Below, in pieces: positions 60,181 to 64,000 of a stretch of 64,000 nt of DNA. Positions within the stretch are counted from its first letter, which is position 1; each line of letters begins with the position of its first letter. The translations under genes and the position numbers were made by a program. This DNA is from Galbibacter pacificus (GTDB lineage Bacteria; Bacteroidota; Bacteroidia; Flavobacteriales; Flavobacteriaceae). The notes under the pieces are model-generated. The model had not been told where the DNA came from. It saw only the letters and a list, made by a program, of their open reading frames with translations, and searched no databases. Where the stretch lies: NCBI RefSeq assembly GCF_029603165.1, contig NZ_JAQSVC010000001.1, positions 930,001 through 994,000 of the forward strand, given 5' to 3'.

Positions 60181-60930
60181 TTATATTATTTTTTTTATGA
60201 CCCGCAATTTATGCGAATGTGTTTTGGTATCTACATTAAAGATCCCGGTATGGTCAATGCGGTCTATCCTAACTTTTCCATGGGCATGGATAATGTAATT
60301 ATCTATCATAATAATACCAACGTGGATAATACTGCCTTCATCATCATCAAAAAAAGCAAGGTCGCCGGGCTCACTTTCTTCAATAAAGCTTAAAGCTTCA
60401 CCTTGCGATGCCTGCTGGGCTGCATTCCTTAACAATTTATGGCCGTTTAGTTTGTATACCATTTGTGCAAACCCGGAGCTATCGATTCCAAAAGGTGTTT
60501 TTCCGCCCCATAAATAAGGAGTATTGAGGTACAGATAAGCAGTCTCGATAATATTTTCTTTTGGCAAGACGCCTTGTTTTGTTTCACCGTCGAAACTCCC
60601 GGAAAGGTGTTTGGTAGCCTTTACGTTGCAGCCCAAAGGAATGGGGAGCAGGTTATTTTGATTGTCGTATACAAATTCAACTAAATCGGCAGACAATACA
60701 AGTTCTTCCTTTTCTACAATATGGTATAGTTCTTCATCTATAAGCTGGTATTGGGTATTCTCTATCCACCCTTCGTATTTGTCGAATGCCAAGCGTATTT
60801 TACTCCATTGTTTTCTGCGTTCCAGTACTTTAAAATGGTCGCCATAAAGCACTTGTGAGCTAAGTTCGCCTATATGTTGGGGTTCATTACGTAAAGGAAC
60901 GATACTTAGATGACAAATTCCATATTGCAT
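60181..60930 (-). CDS. NlpC/P60 (C40) family protein with Ser replacing the catalytic Cys
   Basis: The 249-residue protein has an N-terminal SH3-like domain (about 1-75) and an NlpC/P60 fold (about 128-245), normally a cell-wall gamma-D-glutamyl-meso-diaminopimelate peptidase. The usual D-C-S-G is D-S-S-G at residues 150-153: Ser151 (codon AGC, 60478-60480) stands where the nucleophile Cys is expected. Downstream motifs PGDLAFFDDDEG, IIHVGI (catalytic His) and IIHAHGKVRIDRIDH are intact. The frame is unbroken. Either a serine-variant enzyme or a non-catalytic murein-binding relative. It lacks a signal peptide. The thiolase gene lies 24 bases upstream on the same strand. Confidence 0.9.
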   Translation of the reverse strand: MQYGICHLSIVPLRNEPQHIGELSSQVLYGDHFKVLERRKQWSKIRLAFDKYEGWIENTQYQLIDEELYHIVEKEELVLSADLVEFVYDNQNNLLPIPLGCNVKATKHLSGSFDGETKQGVLPKENIIETAYLYLNTPYLWGGKTPFGIDSSGFAQMVYKLNGHKLLRNAAQQASQGEALSFIEESEPGDLAFFDDDEGSIIHVGIIMIDNYIIHAHGKVRIDRIDHTGIFNVDTKTHSHKLRVIKKII

Positions 60931-60954
60931 TTAGCTGATGATTAGGTATAAATA

Positions 60955-62130
60955 TTAATTTCTTTCAATTACAATGGCCGAAGCACCACCGCCGCCGTTA
61001 CAAATGGCCGCGGCACCTTTTTTAGCGTTATTTTGTTCTAAAACGCTTAGTAGGGTAATCAAGATACGCACTCCGGAGCACCCCAATGGATGCCCGAGGG
61101 ACACAGCACCTCCGTTTACGTTTACCTTATCGTCTGTAAGCCCTAAAATTTTCATATTGGCGAGACCCACTACCGAAAAAGCTTCGTTAAACTCAAAGAA
61201 ATCAATATCATTTAGTTTCAGTCCGGCTTTATCAAGCGCTTTTGGCAATGCTTTTGCTGGGGCCGTGGTAAACCATTCCGGCTCTTGAGCGGTATCTGCA
61301 TGGCTTAAAATAGTGGCCAATGGTTTTAACCCTAATTCCTTGGCCTTTTCCCCGCTCATTAATACCACTGCTCCGGCACCGTCGTTTATGGTAGAGGCAT
61401 TGGCTGCCGTTACCGTTCCTTCTTTTGTAAATGCAGGTCTTAATGACGGTATTTTATCGAGCTTTACATTTTTGTATTCTTCATCTTCCTTAAATAGAAT
61501 GGGTTCACCACGGCGTTGAGGGACTTCCACGGGAACAACTTCATTGGCAAATTTTCCTTCTTCCCATGCTTTGGCAGACCTTTTGTATGATTGAATGGCA
61601 AATGCATCCTGATCTTCACGTGTAAACTTGTATTTTGTGGCACATGCATCGGCACATACGCCCATTGCATTTTGGTCGTATGCATCTACAAGTCCATCTT
61701 TTTGGAGCCCGTCGATTAATTGGCCGGGGCCAAATTTTGTTCCTTGTCGCATATGTACGTAATGAGGGATAAGGCTCATGTTTTCCATTCCTCCAGCTAC
61801 AACAATAGATGCATCTCCCAGGGCAATAGCCTGCGCACCTTGCATAATAGCCTTCATGCCGCTGGCACAAACTTTGTTGACCGTGGTACATGGAACCGTG
61901 TTTGGTATTCCGGCAAAAATGGCGGCTTGCCTTGCCGGGGCTTGCCCTTCTCCTGCTTGCACTACATTTCCCATCAATACTTCCTCAACCAAAGTAGGGG
62001 CCAGGTTTATTTTGTCAAGAGCCCCACGAATAGCAACAGCACCCAATTTAGGCGCAGGCACCGTAGATAGAGAGCCCAAAAAGCTTCCTATGGGGGTTCT
62101 GGCAGCCGATACAATTACAACTTTGTTCAT
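60955..62130 (-). CDS. atoB: Acetyl-CoA C-acyltransferase (thiolase)
   Basis: A 391-residue thiolase-II enzyme joining or cleaving acetoacetyl-CoA. It begins MNKVVIVSAARTPIGSFLGSLS. The nucleophilic Cys88 is in VNKVCASGMKA, and the C-terminal motifs NVNGGAVSLGHPLGCSGVRI (His and second Cys) and ICNGGGGASAIVIER are present. Full length with all active-site residues. The biosynthetic versus degradative role is not decided by sequence. Upstream gene of the NlpC/P60-like protein; divergent from pgpH. Confidence 0.95.
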   Translation of the reverse strand: MNKVVIVSAARTPIGSFLGSLSTVPAPKLGAVAIRGALDKINLAPTLVEEVLMGNVVQAGEGQAPARQAAIFAGIPNTVPCTTVNKVCASGMKAIMQGAQAIALGDASIVVAGGMENMSLIPHYVHMRQGTKFGPGQLIDGLQKDGLVDAYDQNAMGVCADACATKYKFTREDQDAFAIQSYKRSAKAWEEGKFANEVVPVEVPQRRGEPILFKEDEEYKNVKLDKIPSLRPAFTKEGTVTAANASTINDGAGAVVLMSGEKAKELGLKPLATILSHADTAQEPEWFTTAPAKALPKALDKAGLKLNDIDFFEFNEAFSVVGLANMKILGLTDDKVNVNGGAVSLGHPLGCSGVRILITLLSVLEQNNAKKGAAAICNGGGGASAIVIERN

Positions 62131-62252
62131 AATACTCGTTTTATTGTTGCGAATTTAGTTAATTTAAAAAGATATTCACAAGAACTTCCTTTTTAATAAA
62201 TATCAATAAGGATACTATTTTTTGTTACATTTGAATATCAATACCCTGTTAA

Positions 62253-64000
62253 ATGAAGCGATTTTTAGACAACTTATATAAAAATCAATCTATAGTTTAT
62301 AAAGGATTTTTATTTATAGCCACTATTGTTTTGATAGTTTACCTTTTCCCAAAAGGAGGGAAATTTAAATATGATTTTCAAAAAGGAAAATTGTGGCAAT
62401 ATGAAACTTTATACGCGCCATTCGATTTTGCCATATATAAAACCGATGCGGAAATAAAAAAAGACAAAGAAGCCATACAGGCCAACCATCCTGATTATTT
62501 TAGGTATGAAGATGCCATAACAGATGCCGTTTACAACGGTTTCGACGAAAAGTTTAACTCATATTTCCCTTCGGATGATTACGGTAAGAGCGAAAGGGAT
62601 CGGTTATATTCATATGGGCAGGAACTGCTTAATACCATATATGAAAAAGGGGTTGTACAGTTTAACTCTGATTATACAGACGATAGCGTTGTGAATGTGG
62701 TTAAGAGAAATGAAGAAAGAACGGTTTTATATGGAAGTTTTGTTAAACTAAATCAAATAGACCGGTTAATAAGCACTTTTATAAAAGAAAAAGGGCTTAC
62801 CGAATATAAATCTCAATACAACAGCCTCTATTTTGATATTATTCAACCAAATGTCTTCTTTGATGAAGTACTTACCGCGAAAACATTAGAACGTGAACTG
62901 GCAAAGGTAACAACCACAAGGGGGAACATAGATAAAGGAAAACGGATTATTGCCAAAGGCGAAGTTGTAGAAGGCGAAAAATACAATATTTTAAGTTCCC
63001 TCCGGAAAGAATACCAGTCTAAACTGTGGAATGAAAGTAATTATAACTGGATTGTATTCGGGTATACCATTTTGGTGGGGATTACACTGTTTATGTTGCT
63101 GTTGTTTTTGCAAAAATACCGTCAAGAGGTATTTATAAACAACAATAAGGTAACATTTATTTTCTTTAATATTTTGGTGATGATATTCTTAACAACCACG
63201 GTAGTTAAGTTTAATGTAGATTATGTGTATGTCGTTCCGTTGTGTATCATGCCCTTGATATTAAAAGCATTCTTCGACCCACGGCTGGGCTTGTTCACGC
63301 ATGTTTTAACCGTGTTGTTGTTAGGCTTTATCGTGCCTAATAGTTTTGAATATGTTTTTCTTCAAATTATTGCGGGGATCGTAACCATTCAAACTATTTC
63401 CGAACTGCATAAAAGAGCCAATCTGTTTATATCGGTAGCACAGATTACCTTGGTGTACATTATAGCGTATTTTGCATTTTATGTGATCCATGAAGGAAAT
63501 TTTGAAAACATACATTGGATAACATTTGGGTTGTTTGTATTGAACGGGTTAGCAACGCTGGCCGCATTTCCATTGATTTACATTTACGAAAAATTGTTTT
63601 CATTGGTGTCTGATGTTTCTTTATTGGAATTATCCGATACGAATTCCAAATTGTTAAAAGAATTATCCGACAAAGCACCGGGAACCTTTCATCATTCCCT
63701 GCAAGTGGCAAACCTAGCGGAAGCAGCAGCCAATGAAATTGGGGCAAACTCTATGTTGGTAAGGGTAGGGGCATTGTATCACGATATAGGGAAAATGAAC
63801 AATCCAACTTATTTTACCGAAAACCAGACTACAAGTGTAAATCCCCACAACGAGCTATCACCCGAAGAAAGTGCCAAAATTATCATCGATCATGTTATTG
63901 AGGGGATTGAATTGGCAAAGAAAAATAATTTGCCCGATCGGGTAATCGATTTTATACGTACCCACCACGGGACGTCCTTGGTTTATTATTTTTACAGAAA
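62253..64000 (+). CDS. pgpH: 7TM-HD phosphohydrolase, PgpH-like c-di-AMP phosphodiesterase, 5' part
   Basis: The reading frame is open from ATG 62253 to the window end (582 codons visible). It has an N-terminal membrane helix (about 17-33), an extracytoplasmic 7TMR-HD region (about 40-265; ADAEIKKDKEAIQANHPDYFRYEDAI), a block of seven membrane helices (about 270-460) and an HD domain (about 470 on; HHSLQVANLAEAAANEIG, ALYHDIGKMNNP, NPHNELSPEESAKIIIDHV, THHGTSLVYY). PgpH-type enzymes hydrolyse the second messenger c-di-AMP; specificity is inferred. The 3' end is outside the window. Confidence 0.92.
   Translation, partial: MKRFLDNLYKNQSIVYKGFLFIATIVLIVYLFPKGGKFKYDFQKGKLWQYETLYAPFDFAIYKTDAEIKKDKEAIQANHPDYFRYEDAITDAVYNGFDEKFNSYFPSDDYGKSERDRLYSYGQELLNTIYEKGVVQFNSDYTDDSVVNVVKRNEERTVLYGSFVKLNQIDRLISTFIKEKGLTEYKSQYNSLYFDIIQPNVFFDEVLTAKTLERELAKVTTTRGNIDKGKRIIAKGEVVEGEKYNILSSLRKEYQSKLWNESNYNWIVFGYTILVGITLFMLLLFLQKYRQEVFINNNKVTFIFFNILVMIFLTTTVVKFNVDYVYVVPLCIMPLILKAFFDPRLGLFTHVLTVLLLGFIVPNSFEYVFLQIIAGIVTIQTISELHKRANLFISVAQITLVYIIAYFAFYVIHEGNFENIHWITFGLFVLNGLATLAAFPLIYIYEKLFSLVSDVSLLELSDTNSKLLKELSDKAPGTFHHSLQVANLAEAAANEIGANSMLVRVGALYHDIGKMNNPTYFTENQTTSVNPHNELSPEESAKIIIDHVIEGIELAKKNNLPDRVIDFIRTHHGTSLVYYFYR

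Noticed and set aside
1-64000. tRNA, rRNA, insertion sequence or prophage genes
   Set aside because: None recognised on either strand; all gaps over 300 bases were read and contain only the regulatory, repeat or hairpin features listed.

Overview
The window reads as the chromosome of a member of the Bacteroidota, most likely a (probably marine) Flavobacteriaceae. The support is a SusC/SusD polysaccharide locus with a sulfatase, many small lipoproteins, Bacteroidetes-type promoter-like boxes (TAnnTTTG-like), DUF4252, 2TM, Haem_bd, DUF5694 and LETM1-related families, a CarB without its C-terminal allosteric domain, and near absence of Shine-Dalgarno sequences. I cannot name the genus. I see no rRNA, tRNA, CRISPR array, insertion sequence or prophage.

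Layout. 1-5030: 3' part of carB, then a minus-strand group of rmuC, a hotdog thioesterase, and a satD-like/DUF3307 pair behind four evenly phased palindromes. 5171-23101: an 18-kb plus-strand polysaccharide utilisation locus (PUL). It holds a membrane-spanning propeller/LuxR-type regulator, SusC, SusD, a LamG-type surface lipoprotein, a GH144-type enzyme (the endo-beta-1,2-glucanase/sophorohydrolase family), a calcineurin-like phosphoesterase, an esterase, a GH3 beta-glucosidase, a second esterase, an S1-type sulfatase and an endonuclease/exonuclease/phosphatase-fold hydrolase. 23194-28556: vitamin B12 uptake, with btuFCD on the minus strand and divergent btuB behind a cobalamin riboswitch that carries its own terminator. 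28616-32513: an S41 peptidase and an ECF sigma/anti-sigma-like/DUF4252 operon. 32613-44944: mostly housekeeping and small regulatory units (purB, sirtuin, an ArsR-SRPBCC-DoxX-DUF1801-YdeI operon with a double operator, a small protein with a duplicated HGQPGHRCD motif, an HxlR/oxidoreductase pair, lnt, pssA, META, lptB). 45036-51590: AhpD-like, tatC, kdsD, recQ, GGCT, GNAT and an LD-carboxypeptidase. 51947-54696: a LytS/LytTR two-component operon with three copies of the 2TM domain. 54882-64000: small membrane protein, hydrolase, a 690-bp repeat-rich gap, a probably frameshifted gene, a LETM1-related gene, aldo/keto reductase, an NlpC/P60 protein with Ser at the catalytic Cys, a thiolase, and the 5' part of a 7TM-HD phosphohydrolase.

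How the genes work together. The PUL is the most notable system. GH144 plus GH3 suggests a beta-1,2-glucan. The surrounding hydrolases (two esterases, two phosphoesterase folds, one FGly-type sulfatase) suggest that the glucan is decorated. Bacterial osmoregulated periplasmic glucans, which are beta-1,2-linked and can carry phosphoglycerol and succinyl groups, would fit; this is inference. The regulator, operator-like ACTACATC boxes and SusC are contiguous. The SusC/SusD/LamG part is visibly more AT-rich than the enzyme part, so the uptake module and the enzymes may have different histories.

Two places look like single-base frame problems: the start of btuD (no ATG/GTG/TTG in frame, six-T run) and the gene at 56716-57370. 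Both could be real biology or consensus errors. All assignments are from reading the sequence; no database search was run.
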